A DNA stretch of 64,000 bases from contig DLHY01000103.1 of NCBI GenBank assembly GCA_002483445.1, positions 1 to 64,000 of the forward strand, read 5' to 3'. Shown here piece by piece: positions 28,302-36,568 of this stretch (position 1 is the stretch's first letter; each line of letters starts with the position of its first letter). The stretch is from Blastocatellia bacterium UBA7656. Its GTDB lineage: Bacteria; Acidobacteriota; Blastocatellia; UBA7656. The notes under the pieces were generated by a model. It had not been told where the DNA came from and made no database searches. It was given only the letters and a program-made list of their open reading frames with translations. The translations under genes and the position numbers were made by a program.

Positions 28302-28339
28302 CAATCAACCTTGATAGCCGAGACTATCAGTCTCGATAG
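28302..28339 (-). promoter_or_regulatory. Tandem dyad, candidate sigma54-activator binding sites of operon B
   Basis: On the plus strand CTATCAGTCTCGATAG (28324-28339) is a CTATC-N6-GATAG dyad. Read on the minus strand, a second, imperfect dyad CTATCAAGGTTGATTG follows, start to start 22 bp. The pair is centred about 117 bp upstream of the predicted transcription start. Confidence 0.5.
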
Positions 28340-28344
28340 CCGAC

Positions 28345-31323
28345 TCATTTCTGAGATTTCGCCCATGCTTCCTCAAGCTGGTTCTGGTAATTGAGGATAT
28401 CTGGCCTCCTGGTATAAGAGTTGAAATGCTCATCGCCCCATTTTTTCTTGATGTCCGCAAGCGTGCTACGGGCGCGGGAAATCGCTTCGAATGCCGTTGA
28501 CTTGTCGCCCATCAGCAGATGGCATCGCCCAACTATCAGCAATGCCTTCCAGAGAGAATCCTGCTGACTGTTGAGGCTGAAAATCGCTTCGGCTCGCTGG
28601 GCCAAAGAGAGCGCCTCTTCGCCTTTCCCCATATAAAGCAAAGTCTCTGCAAGAGCCAGCATCGCGCTCGGCACAATCGAAACTTCGCCTGACTCTCTGG
28701 CAATCTTCAAAGCCTCTTCACATGCGCGCTTCCCGGCTGATCGATTTCCCGAAAGCGACAGAGCCTGACCGAGAATCATTTTCGCCTCGGCGGGAGTGTA
28801 ATGATCCTGCTCGGTTTTCAGTCCGAGAGCTTTCAGGCTTTTCGATCTCGCTTCATCGAAATGGCGCTCGCTCAAAGCAATCTGCGCTTCGATGAGCAGC
28901 AGCTTGAAGGAGAGATGCTCGTACTCGCCCTCGACCCTCGGCCTTGTTTGATTGAGCATCCCCCGCGCTTCTGTGTAACGCCCCAGCCGCCCCAGAATAT
29001 CGGCGATGTCCAAACTGGTGTAAACGACATTCTGTTTGCTTTCTTCCGAAGCGTAAGCATTAAGGCGCTCGCGATGATGTTTCAGAGCTTCAGGATACCG
29101 CTCCATACTGACGAGAGCCGTCGCTATCCCTTCCTGCGCGTATGCAATCTCGGCTCGGCTGTCGGTTTGGCGCGACCGGGCGAGCCGCTGCGCGAAGGAG
29201 TCAATCGCAGCCTGATATTCGCCTTTGAGCAAAAAAGCCTGACCGCGCAAAATCTGGGCTTTCCCCAATTCCGCAGCATATCCTCCCTTTTCATAAAACG
29301 GGATCGCCTGCCCAAGATAACTCAATCCCTCATCGGCGTTGTGACGCTGAATTCTGAGACTGCCCAGAGACAAAAGCGCCCTGGCTTCATTGCGCTCTCC
29401 CTGGTTTTCACGGGCTATATGGAGCGCGCGCTGAAAAGAAGCTTCCGCCCGGTCGATCTTCCCTTTCACAAACAGCACAGAGCCGAGATCGATGAGTCCT
29501 TTCGTGGCCAGATTCTCTTCGCCTGATTCGCTGGCCAGAGAAACTCCTCGTTCGGCATATTGCTCGGCCTCGGTGAGGTCGCCCTGATTCGCAAAGACGA
29601 TGCTTATTTGCAGCAAAGCTCTTATGCCGTGATACTCGTCTTTGCCCGCGCTCGCCATATCGAAGGCTTCCTGAAATTTGCTCCGAGCTTCAGTGAACGA
29701 TCTTTTTTGTCCGAGCATTATGCCTCGCTGGTAGGTGACTTCTGTCGCGCCTTCGAGGTTCTTCGTTTGCTGATAAATCTGGTAGGCTGAAGCGAATTTC
29801 GCCTCTGCCTCCTGATAATTCTCCTCGCGTCCGTAAAGCGCGCCCAGGCGAAGGAAAGCCGCCGCATTATCAGGATCGAGGCTGATCGATGCAAGATAGC
29901 TTTCTTTTGCGCCTTCGGCATCTTCGCTTTTCTCCTGCACCCGGCCCTTATCGAAATAAGCATAGGCTCTTTCGATTCCGGTCGACTGCATGGCTATTTC
30001 TTCATACCGTTTTATCGCGGAAGGGTAGTCGTACTCAACAGCCGCAGTGATGGCTTGCAAGCGAAGCGCATCTTCGGCTGACAGCCTTATATCGCGGCTG
30101 AGGGCCAGAGCGCGGATCGTCGCTTCTTTCGCTTTTTTGCTGTAATCCATTTCCGCCCGTGCTTCAGCCAGCCTCGCCTGGGCCAGAGCGAATGACGGAT
30201 CTTTTTGCGTGGCCAGTTCCAGAAGAGAAGCTGCCTTGTTGAGAGCGCCATCGCGCAAAGCCCCGACCCCGTCATCGTAAAGTCTCTTTGCCGCTGGCAG
30301 CGGCTCGAAAGAATTTACCGGCCTGATGAAAAAAACGGCTCCCACAGCCAGACTTAAGACCGCTGTGGATGCCATGAGGTTTCTCAGCACGCCCGGCTTT
30401 TTGAGCCGGGTGCTGAGGGTTTTCAACGCGGACACAGGCGATGTGCCTGCGCCGGGAGCGCGGTGAGTGCGCAGAGGTTCTTCAGTATCAAGGATGCCTC
30501 GCGCCGCTTTCAGATCGCGCATCATCTCTTCCGCGCTCTGATAACGCGCCGACGGATTCTTCGCCAGCGCCTTCGTTATCACTCGCTCAAGCTGAGGCGG
30601 CACGCGCGGGTTGATTTCGCAAGGCGATGGCGGATCGACGTGCAATACCTGCGCGCACACTTCCACAAGGCTCGATCCCGTAAAGGGGCGGCGGCCTGTC
30701 GCCATTTCGTAAAGCATCGCGCCGAGCGAGAAGAGATCGCTTCGCTCATCTACTCGCCCGCATCGCGCCTGCTCCGGCGACATATAAGCCGCCGTTCCCA
30801 CGACTGCTCCCGCTTGGGTGATCGCGCTGAGGGTTTCCCCTTCGATTTCCTGATCACTTTGCGCCACTCTTTTGGCAAGCCCGAAGTCCAAAACCTTCGC
30901 CTGCCCGCGCGGGCTGACGATCACGTTTTGCGGCTTTATGTCGCGGTGAACGATTCCGCGAGTGTGCGCCTCCGAGAGCGCGTCCGCCACCTGAATCGCA
31001 AGGTCTAGCGATTCATCGAGCTTGAGAGTGTGCATTCTCTCGGCGAGCGATTCGCCTTCGATATACTGCATGACGATGAAGGCGGTGTCGCTATCTTCGC
31101 CTACTTCGTGAATGGCGCAGATGTTGGGATGGTCGAGTCGGGCTGCGGCCTGAGCTTCGCGGAGCAGTCGTTTTCGGGCCTGCTCGTCGCCGGTCGACTT
31201 GGCGGGAAGCAGTTTTATCGCGACCTGCCGGTTGAGGCGGCTGTCTTCGGCGAGATAAACTTCGCCCATGCCTCCCGCGCCGAGTTTCTTCACGATGCGG
31301 TAGTGGGAAACTTTCGAAACCAT
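28345..31323 (-). CDS. Membrane Ser/Thr protein kinase with C-terminal TPR repeats
   Basis: A 992-aa Hanks-type kinase: glycine loop GAGGMGEV, Lys37, HRDIKPQN with Asp128, DFG at 147-149, and the activation segment ending in SPE. The kinase domain spans about 1-275, followed by a basic/Pro linker, one transmembrane helix near 317-338 and a long TPR array (about 345-960) that would be extracytoplasmic if the helix is a simple anchor. PknB-like kinases of this build phosphorylate Thr/Ser in regulators, often read by FHA domains; the next gene upstream encodes an FHA-sigma54 activator, an obvious candidate target. GGAGGGGAA precedes the ATG. A sigma70-type promoter is visible at 31416-31444. Confidence 0.9.
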   Translation of the reverse strand: MVSKVSHYRIVKKLGAGGMGEVYLAEDSRLNRQVAIKLLPAKSTGDEQARKRLLREAQAAARLDHPNICAIHEVGEDSDTAFIVMQYIEGESLAERMHTLKLDESLDLAIQVADALSEAHTRGIVHRDIKPQNVIVSPRGQAKVLDFGLAKRVAQSDQEIEGETLSAITQAGAVVGTAAYMSPEQARCGRVDERSDLFSLGAMLYEMATGRRPFTGSSLVEVCAQVLHVDPPSPCEINPRVPPQLERVITKALAKNPSARYQSAEEMMRDLKAARGILDTEEPLRTHRAPGAGTSPVSALKTLSTRLKKPGVLRNLMASTAVLSLAVGAVFFIRPVNSFEPLPAAKRLYDDGVGALRDGALNKAASLLELATQKDPSFALAQARLAEARAEMDYSKKAKEATIRALALSRDIRLSAEDALRLQAITAAVEYDYPSAIKRYEEIAMQSTGIERAYAYFDKGRVQEKSEDAEGAKESYLASISLDPDNAAAFLRLGALYGREENYQEAEAKFASAYQIYQQTKNLEGATEVTYQRGIMLGQKRSFTEARSKFQEAFDMASAGKDEYHGIRALLQISIVFANQGDLTEAEQYAERGVSLASESGEENLATKGLIDLGSVLFVKGKIDRAEASFQRALHIARENQGERNEARALLSLGSLRIQRHNADEGLSYLGQAIPFYEKGGYAAELGKAQILRGQAFLLKGEYQAAIDSFAQRLARSRQTDSRAEIAYAQEGIATALVSMERYPEALKHHRERLNAYASEESKQNVVYTSLDIADILGRLGRYTEARGMLNQTRPRVEGEYEHLSFKLLLIEAQIALSERHFDEARSKSLKALGLKTEQDHYTPAEAKMILGQALSLSGNRSAGKRACEEALKIARESGEVSIVPSAMLALAETLLYMGKGEEALSLAQRAEAIFSLNSQQDSLWKALLIVGRCHLLMGDKSTAFEAISRARSTLADIKKKWGDEHFNSYTRRPDILNYQNQLEEAWAKSQK

Positions 31324-31415
31324 TTCCCCTCCGTCTCCCGCTCGCGCCCCCTTTCGCCAGAGCGCAGGCTTGCAATGTGCAGTGTTGATCCGGCTTTTGA
31401 AGCGTCAGGTCAGAG

Positions 31416-31444
31416 AATGTAATAACAGCTATCCGCTTTGTCAA
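31416..31444 (-). promoter_or_regulatory. Sigma70-type promoter of the kinase gene
   Basis: Minus strand TTGACA (31444-31439), a 17-bp spacer and TACATT (31421-31416), giving a leader of roughly 85 nt before the kinase ATG. It shows that the kinase can be expressed independently of the sigma54 activator gene. Confidence 0.5.
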
Positions 31445-31490
31445 TCAAAGTCCGAAAGGAGGGCGCAAAAAATCTCAGCCGGGCGCGGGA

Positions 31491-31694
31491 TGGGTGCGGT
31501 TTTCAAAAGTCGGCGGCAATCCTACCAACAGCCGTTGGTGGATAGTTCAGAATCTGGAAAGGTTGGTAGTCCCGCCTTCAGGCGGAAGTTTGCTGTAGTG
31601 CGAGTTTCCGCCTGAAGGCGGGACTACCAACCTGTCATCCCTGTGGTCGCAGGTCACATCGGCAAGAATCAACCGACTTTTGAAAACTGCGCCC
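31491..31694. repeat. Nested inverted repeat, MITE-like
   Basis: Outer arms contain TTTTCAAAAGTCGG (31500-31513) and its exact complement (31673-31686), with imperfect extension on both sides. Inside is a perfect 28-bp inverted repeat (31560-31587 with 31606-31633) around an 18-nt loop, and a further CCAAC/GTTGG hairpin near 31526-31540. No ORF is present. The nested layout suggests a palindromic element inserted into another. Confidence 0.75.
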
Positions 31695-31712
31695 GCGCAG
31701 GATTTTCATCCT

Positions 31713-33626
31713 TCATTTTTTCAACTCGTCCTTCATTTCCAGCTTGCGTATCAGACGGTGCAGGTTGTTCGGATGAATCCCTAAGAGTCGAGCCGCTTCC
31801 GCATAATTGCCCGACGCCTGATCTAGCGCGCCCGCGACTATTCGCTTCTTCGCCTCCTGCACCGCTTCATAATACTTGATTCCCGCGCTCACTGTTCTCT
31901 CGTGCAGGTCTTCGGGCAGGTCTTCAGGGAGGATATAATCGGTCGAGCCGAGAACGACGGCGCGCTCGACAGCATTTTCAAGCTCTCGCACATTGCCCGG
32001 CCATTCGTAACTTCTCAGACAGGCATGGGCTTCTGCCGAAAGTCCTTTCACCATCCGCTTGCATCGCTGAGAGTGCTTCAACGCGAAGTAAGTCGCAAGC
32101 AGAGGGATGTCCGCCCTGCGCTGTCGAAGCGGCGGCATAGTGAGTCGCACGACGTTGAGCCGATAGTAGAGATCCTGGCGAAACTTGCCTTCGCGTATCG
32201 CTTCTTCAAGGTCGCGGTTGGTGGCGGCGATGAGGCGTATGTCGATTTTGATGGGGCGCGCGCCTCCGACCCTCTCGAACTCGCGCTCCTGAAGCACGCG
32301 CAGCAGCTTTGCCTGAAGCTGAGGGGCAAGCTCGCCCACTTCATCCAGAAACAGAGTGCCTGTGTGAGCCAGTTCGAGCTTGCCTCGCTTCTGAGCTATC
32401 GCTCCGGTGAATGCGCCTTTTTCATGGCCGAAGAGTTCGGATTCGAGAAGCGTATCGGTCAGCACCGCGCAGTTGATGGCGATGAAAGGAAAATCCTTGC
32501 GCGCGCTGTTTTGATGGATGGCGCGGGCGGCAAGCTCCTTTCCCGTGCCGCTCTCTCCACATATCAGCACGGTCGAATCCGAAGGCGCTATCCTCGAAAT
32601 GAAATGATAAACCTCTTTCATCTGCGCGCTCTCTCCGATCATGTTGCGCTCGGTGATGATCGCATCCTGAAGACGGCGATTTTCCGACTTGAGCCATTCG
32701 AGGTGAGAGGCGTTCTCCAAAGCGAGCGCGGCTATCGAGGCTATGGCCGCGGCAAGTTGCAGATGATTCTCATCAAATCCCGACGCGCCTGCGGTGTCGA
32801 GATAGAGCGCGCCCGTCACTATTTCAAACACGGCGAGCGGGACGCAGATGAGTGATTGAGTTCTTGCTTCGCGGAGGCTTTCGACCTCGCTGAACTCTTT
32901 TTCGTCGGAGATGTTGTTTATCAAAACAGCGACGCCTTCGCCGATAGATTGATTGACGACGGTGCGGCTTATGCGAATCGGCTCGCTCGCAGATTGGTTT
33001 CGATGAAGCGATACGGCGAGGCGTTCTTCATCTCCGCTCATCAATATGGCTCCGCGCTCGGCGGGCATCACTTCGAAGGTGAGTTCGAGAAGTCTCTTTT
33101 TTATATCTTCGGATTTTCTCAGCGAGTTGATCGCCGCACTGATTTTCAGCAGCGCGTTGAGGTCGCGAGCCATGCGCGCGGTCGCGGGAAGCGAGGAGAG
33201 CAGCCTTTCCGGGCGCAGGTAGATGGCGTCTTCCAGTCGGAGATGAACTGTCGTTCGAGTGTCGGGCATATCTTCATAGAACCGGATCGGGTCTTCAGGC
33301 GTCGTTTCTTCTTCATCGTCGGTGAGGAAGAGAAAGAGCGAATCGCCCACGGCTATGAAGTCGCCGTGATTGAGCGCGCGCTCTTTGACGGGGAGACCGT
33401 TGACGCGGGTTCCGTTATGGCTTCCGAGGTCTTCGACATGAAACTTTCTCTCATTCTTTTTGATGATCAGGTGTCGGCGCGACACCGACGCGTCATTGAT
33501 CGAGATTTGATTCGACCGCTCGCGCCCAACCGAGATTTCTTCCTCAGTGAGATCGAATATCGAGCCTTCCATCGGTCCAGCTATAGCTATCAGTCTTGGA
33601 TTCATGCCAACGATATGCCTCGTCAT
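31713..33626 (-). CDS. FHA-GAF-AAA+-Fis sigma54-dependent transcriptional activator
   Basis: A 637-aa bacterial enhancer-binding protein. Residues about 12-105 form an FHA domain with GR, SRRH and S-H-NGT phosphothreonine-binding residues. About 150-310 is a GAF domain. About 330-560 is the AAA+ domain with Walker A GESGTGKE, the sigma54-contact loop GAFTGA (about 402) and Walker B LFLDEVGE. About 590-630 is a Fis-type helix-turn-helix. An intact GAFTGA means it can activate sigma54 RNA polymerase. The input is probably phosphorylation by the neighbouring kinase plus a GAF ligand. Two start codons (M1, M8) are possible. It is divergent from the protease operon at 33846 and tandem dyads lie between them, so it probably controls both itself and that operon. 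Confidence 0.92.
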   Translation of the reverse strand: MTRHIVGMNPRLIAIAGPMEGSIFDLTEEEISVGRERSNQISINDASVSRRHLIIKKNERKFHVEDLGSHNGTRVNGLPVKERALNHGDFIAVGDSLFLFLTDDEEETTPEDPIRFYEDMPDTRTTVHLRLEDAIYLRPERLLSSLPATARMARDLNALLKISAAINSLRKSEDIKKRLLELTFEVMPAERGAILMSGDEERLAVSLHRNQSASEPIRISRTVVNQSIGEGVAVLINNISDEKEFSEVESLREARTQSLICVPLAVFEIVTGALYLDTAGASGFDENHLQLAAAIASIAALALENASHLEWLKSENRRLQDAIITERNMIGESAQMKEVYHFISRIAPSDSTVLICGESGTGKELAARAIHQNSARKDFPFIAINCAVLTDTLLESELFGHEKGAFTGAIAQKRGKLELAHTGTLFLDEVGELAPQLQAKLLRVLQEREFERVGGARPIKIDIRLIAATNRDLEEAIREGKFRQDLYYRLNVVRLTMPPLRQRRADIPLLATYFALKHSQRCKRMVKGLSAEAHACLRSYEWPGNVRELENAVERAVVLGSTDYILPEDLPEDLHERTVSAGIKYYEAVQEAKKRIVAGALDQASGNYAEAARLLGIHPNNLHRLIRKLEMKDELKK

Positions 33627-33632
33627 TTATTT

Positions 33633-33648
33633 AACACAGGTCTGTGTT
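33633..33648. promoter_or_regulatory. Palindromic site next to the activator start codon
   Basis: AACACAG-GT-CTGTGTT is a perfect 7-bp-arm palindrome ending seven bases before the activator ATG, in its leader or promoter. It may be an operator for autoregulation; no second copy was found. Confidence 0.3.
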
Positions 33649-33670
33649 TTAGTGTAGCGCGAGCGAGCGA

Positions 33671-33707
33671 CTATCAGAGCGGATAGCGCGACTATCAGGA
33701 TTGATAG
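33671..33707. promoter_or_regulatory. Tandem 16-bp dyads, candidate enhancer of operon A
   Basis: CTATCAGAGCGGATAG (33671-33686) and CTATCAGGATTGATAG (33692-33707) are spaced 21 bp start to start, so on the same helix face. They are centred about 130 bp upstream of the start predicted from the -24/-12 box at 33794. The same dyad type occurs upstream of operon B. Confidence 0.6.
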
Positions 33708-33793
33708 CAGTCTCGCCAGACCGCGCCTGAAAGCGGCCACACATTTCTTTCTCTCACTATGCAATAAGTCGAAGATAGGCGCTTCCGACACAA

Positions 33794-33809
33794 TGGCACG
33801 CCAGTTGAA
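33794..33809 (+). promoter_or_regulatory. Near-consensus sigma54 (-24/-12) promoter of operon A
   Basis: TGGCACGCCAGTTGAA: a perfect -24 element TGGCACG and TTGA at the -12 position, with GG and the -12 G at the exact GG-N10-G spacing. The start near 33820 would leave a leader of about 26 nt that contains AAAGGAGG. As at 28212-28228, A replaces the canonical C. Confidence 0.6.
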
Positions 33810-33845
33810 GAAGACTCCGGCAAGATCAGATAAAGGAGGTTCATC

Positions 33846-34826
33846 ATGAGCAGACACGGATCAACCTGTTGTGCGAGATGTTCGGAAAACGCGGGATTCG
33901 ACGCAAAGCTGGCATTTGAGAATCTGGCCCGGAAACAGGCTCAACTTGCCGATCTCGTGGCGCGATACATGTCTGAAGCGGGACTCGAACGCTCAGTGCG
34001 CAACAGCAATGCGCTGGAAATCAGCGCGCAATTGGAGCGCATAGTTGGCGGGAGGCCGGTTCCGCGCGGAGGCTTTCCGGAATGTTGCCTGGTCGGTCAC
34101 GAATTCACCAACGGGTCGGTAGAATGGTTCTGCACAGGTGTTTTGGTTCATCCACGCGTCGTGCTGACAGCCGCTCATTGCCACAACCCGTCCGGCTTAT
34201 TGGCAAACATCGTGGCCTTGGATGCTGAGGATAAAGATCGATTGGGCGAGGCCGATATAGTTCGAGCGCATCGAGCCGTCTCCCATCCCGCTTACCGTCC
34301 TGATACGAAAATCAACGACATCGAGGTCGTCATACTGATGAGAGATTCGAGAGTCTCTCCGGTCGCGATAGCTTCATCCTCTGAGGTTCATGCCTCATCG
34401 CGAACGGCTCTCGTAGGGTTCGGGAATGATAATCTGCAAGCCTCGCGAGGATTCGGCATCAAGCGCGAGGTAGAGGTTCCAATAACCGCCCTACGCAGGC
34501 AGGCGAGTGACAATCTGGATGAGGCTGAACGTCGATTCAGATTCGAATCCGATCTCGAATTCGTCGCCGGAGGAGAGGGGTTCGATTCCTGCACAGGCGA
34601 CAGCGGCGGCCCCGCATACGTGATAGTCAATGGCTCCCGCAAGGTTGCCGGATTGACCTCTCGCGGCTTCGATAGTTCTCCCAATCCCTGCGGTGATGGC
34701 GGAGTTTACACTCGCGTCGACAAACATCCGGATTTCATCCGCGACGTGATGAGCAGGAATGGCCTGAGCTTGGGTCGCAGCACGTCTGCGGGAAAGCATG
34801 CGCCTCGAAAGAAGGCGAAACGCTGA
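33846..34826 (+). CDS. Trypsin-like S1 serine protease without visible signal peptide (operon A)
   Basis: A 326-aa chymotrypsin-fold protease. Residues 1-65 form a Cys-containing N-terminal segment (CCARC near residue 8) ending at Arg65, followed by the zymogen cleavage site IVGG (66-69). The triad is His111 (TAAHC), Asp158 (NDIEVV) and Ser253 (GDSGGP). Asp247, six residues before Ser253, corresponds to chymotrypsin residue 189, predicting cleavage after Arg/Lys and possible autoactivation. No hydrophobic signal precedes the protease, although S1 enzymes normally work outside the cell. AAAGGAGG six bases upstream fixes the ATG. It is the first gene after the sigma54-type promoter and is followed by three genes on the same strand. 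Confidence 0.88.
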   Translation: MSRHGSTCCARCSENAGFDAKLAFENLARKQAQLADLVARYMSEAGLERSVRNSNALEISAQLERIVGGRPVPRGGFPECCLVGHEFTNGSVEWFCTGVLVHPRVVLTAAHCHNPSGLLANIVALDAEDKDRLGEADIVRAHRAVSHPAYRPDTKINDIEVVILMRDSRVSPVAIASSSEVHASSRTALVGFGNDNLQASRGFGIKREVEVPITALRRQASDNLDEAERRFRFESDLEFVAGGEGFDSCTGDSGGPAYVIVNGSRKVAGLTSRGFDSSPNPCGDGGVYTRVDKHPDFIRDVMSRNGLSLGRSTSAGKHAPRKKAKR

Positions 34827-34991
34827 AGTCATTGATCGATTCGATCCATCGGAGAAGGCTGAGTCCGAGCGCCGGAAAACAGTTTTGAATTTCGCTCGAA
34901 TCATCGCGGCCATAGGACAAACAAGAATCAATCGTGCGGACAGCGATAGTCGCAGGCATCCGCGATTCGATTGATCGGGAGGAAAAACGCA

Positions 34992-36533
34992 ATGAACCGA
35001 TTCAAAAAAACCGCCAGCCTGTTTTTGACTCTCATTCTTCTAGCAGGCTATATAATCGGGCAGCCTCTTTCGTCGCTGGCTGCCTGGGGCGATACTGACG
35101 ACGATTGCAAATGCGCGAAACCTGATGCCGCAAAAAACAGAATCATCATCGATGCCAGCACAGGAGACATCAAGGGCAAACGAAAATTCGCGAAGAGTGA
35201 ACGAGTCGACATCATCGTCATAAACAAGAACCCTTTCCTTTACCGTTACGAAGTGACCATAAATGAGGAAGCGGTGAAGGAACCCGCAATCAGCGCATTT
35301 CTGGCTCTGTTGGGCGGCCCTGTTTCAGATGTGCTGGAGTCGCCGGAAGCGACGAGGGCATCCGATAAAGCAGGCGAGCGGATCAGTAGCGCATTGCGTG
35401 ATACGCAAAGAATTCAGTCGCCCTGCCTGGAAAGACTTTTCAACAGCCTCAGATTACTGGATGAGATTCGAAAGAGAGCGCAGAGCGCAAGCGCAGCAGC
35501 CGTATCCACATCGAATCAATTGATAGCCAGGCATAAGGAGATGCAGAGGAAGTACGAAGAGGGTAAAAGGGATCTTCTCAATCCCAATGCAGGCTGCGAG
35601 GAATTGTGCAGGGCGTCGAAGGAATTTCTTAAAAATTTGGACGGCAGGGTGAAGAAAGCTGATCTCGACGATCTGCTAACCAAAACCGAAGCCTTGCAAG
35701 CATCGGCTCAGTTCCTCAAGGATACAGTCAAAAGCATCCGCACAGAGTATACCGAATGCCTGAACGGGCAGGAGGATTTATTGACCCAGATGGCACTCAT
35801 CGCTGAGGGGCTTCTTTCTCAATCCAAAGAATGTCGCGACAGGCATGATCTTATCTCCAAAGACAACAAAGTATTCGAAAAGGATGGGGAAGCAGTAGGG
35901 AAAGTGATCGCTGATCCTTCAAGTTTTCAGGAGACTCACTTTAGAGGCGATTTCGATGCGACTACCAATGTGAAGGTAGTAGTGTCTCGAAAACTCCGGG
36001 ATGAGGATGGCAACCCCAAGCCTTTTGTCTCGGCCACGCTCAAATTCGGCGGCGGGCCGTTCTTCACTCTATCAGCCGGAATCGTCTTTTCTCCTCTGCG
36101 CAAAGAAGAGTTTCAGCGCACGCAGGGATTCGCGCGCAACCGCGACGGAAGCCTTGTGATCGAGAACGGAGCAGAGAAATTCACCAGCATCATCGATTTC
36201 AAGGAGAATTCCCACACGCGGATAGGCCCGCTCGTCATGCTCAATGGTCGTCTCGCGAGCGATAAGTGGATATTCGACGGAATTCATGCCTCGCTCGGAG
36301 TGACGGCAAAAAACGACAATAAGGGAACCGATATAGAATTTCTGGTCGGGCCGTCTTTCAGTTCACTTGATAACCAGTTGTTCTTCACCCTCGGCGGGTA
36401 CGCAGGCAGAAGCCAGAAACTCGCTGGAGATATCTTCCCCGGCGCGGAGGTTCCCAAAGACCTGGCTGAAGCCCCCGTGCGCAAGAACTATCGCTGGCAC
36501 TTTGGCTTTGCCATAACCTACAAGATCAAATAG
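34992..36533 (+). CDS. Exported outer-membrane-like protein of unknown function (operon A)
   Basis: A 513-aa protein with a clear signal peptide (FKKTASLFLTLILLAGYII). After a short beta-like domain containing VINKNPFLYRYEVTI (about 60-95), residues about 120-300 are helical and charged, with coiled-coil character. The last 170 residues alternate in a way typical of a small outer-membrane beta-barrel (FGGGPFFTLSAGIVF, FFTLGGYAG), although the final residue is Lys rather than an aromatic. No enzyme motif. GGGAGG nine bases upstream supports this ATG over the TTG seven codons earlier. In context it could be the surface receptor, scaffold or export partner of the hydrolases on either side; that role is inferred only. 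Confidence 0.65.
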   Translation: MNRFKKTASLFLTLILLAGYIIGQPLSSLAAWGDTDDDCKCAKPDAAKNRIIIDASTGDIKGKRKFAKSERVDIIVINKNPFLYRYEVTINEEAVKEPAISAFLALLGGPVSDVLESPEATRASDKAGERISSALRDTQRIQSPCLERLFNSLRLLDEIRKRAQSASAAAVSTSNQLIARHKEMQRKYEEGKRDLLNPNAGCEELCRASKEFLKNLDGRVKKADLDDLLTKTEALQASAQFLKDTVKSIRTEYTECLNGQEDLLTQMALIAEGLLSQSKECRDRHDLISKDNKVFEKDGEAVGKVIADPSSFQETHFRGDFDATTNVKVVVSRKLRDEDGNPKPFVSATLKFGGGPFFTLSAGIVFSPLRKEEFQRTQGFARNRDGSLVIENGAEKFTSIIDFKENSHTRIGPLVMLNGRLASDKWIFDGIHASLGVTAKNDNKGTDIEFLVGPSFSSLDNQLFFTLGGYAGRSQKLAGDIFPGAEVPKDLAEAPVRKNYRWHFGFAITYKIK

Positions 36534-36568
36534 CCGGAGTGGATATGCGCTCCGGCAAAGGAGGAAGT

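Noticed and set aside
28345..34826. NTPase/trypsin-type conflict (effector-associated domain) system
   Set aside because: No STAND-type NTPase, VMAP-like or effector-associated domain is recognisable; the signalling genes fit sigma54 regulation better.
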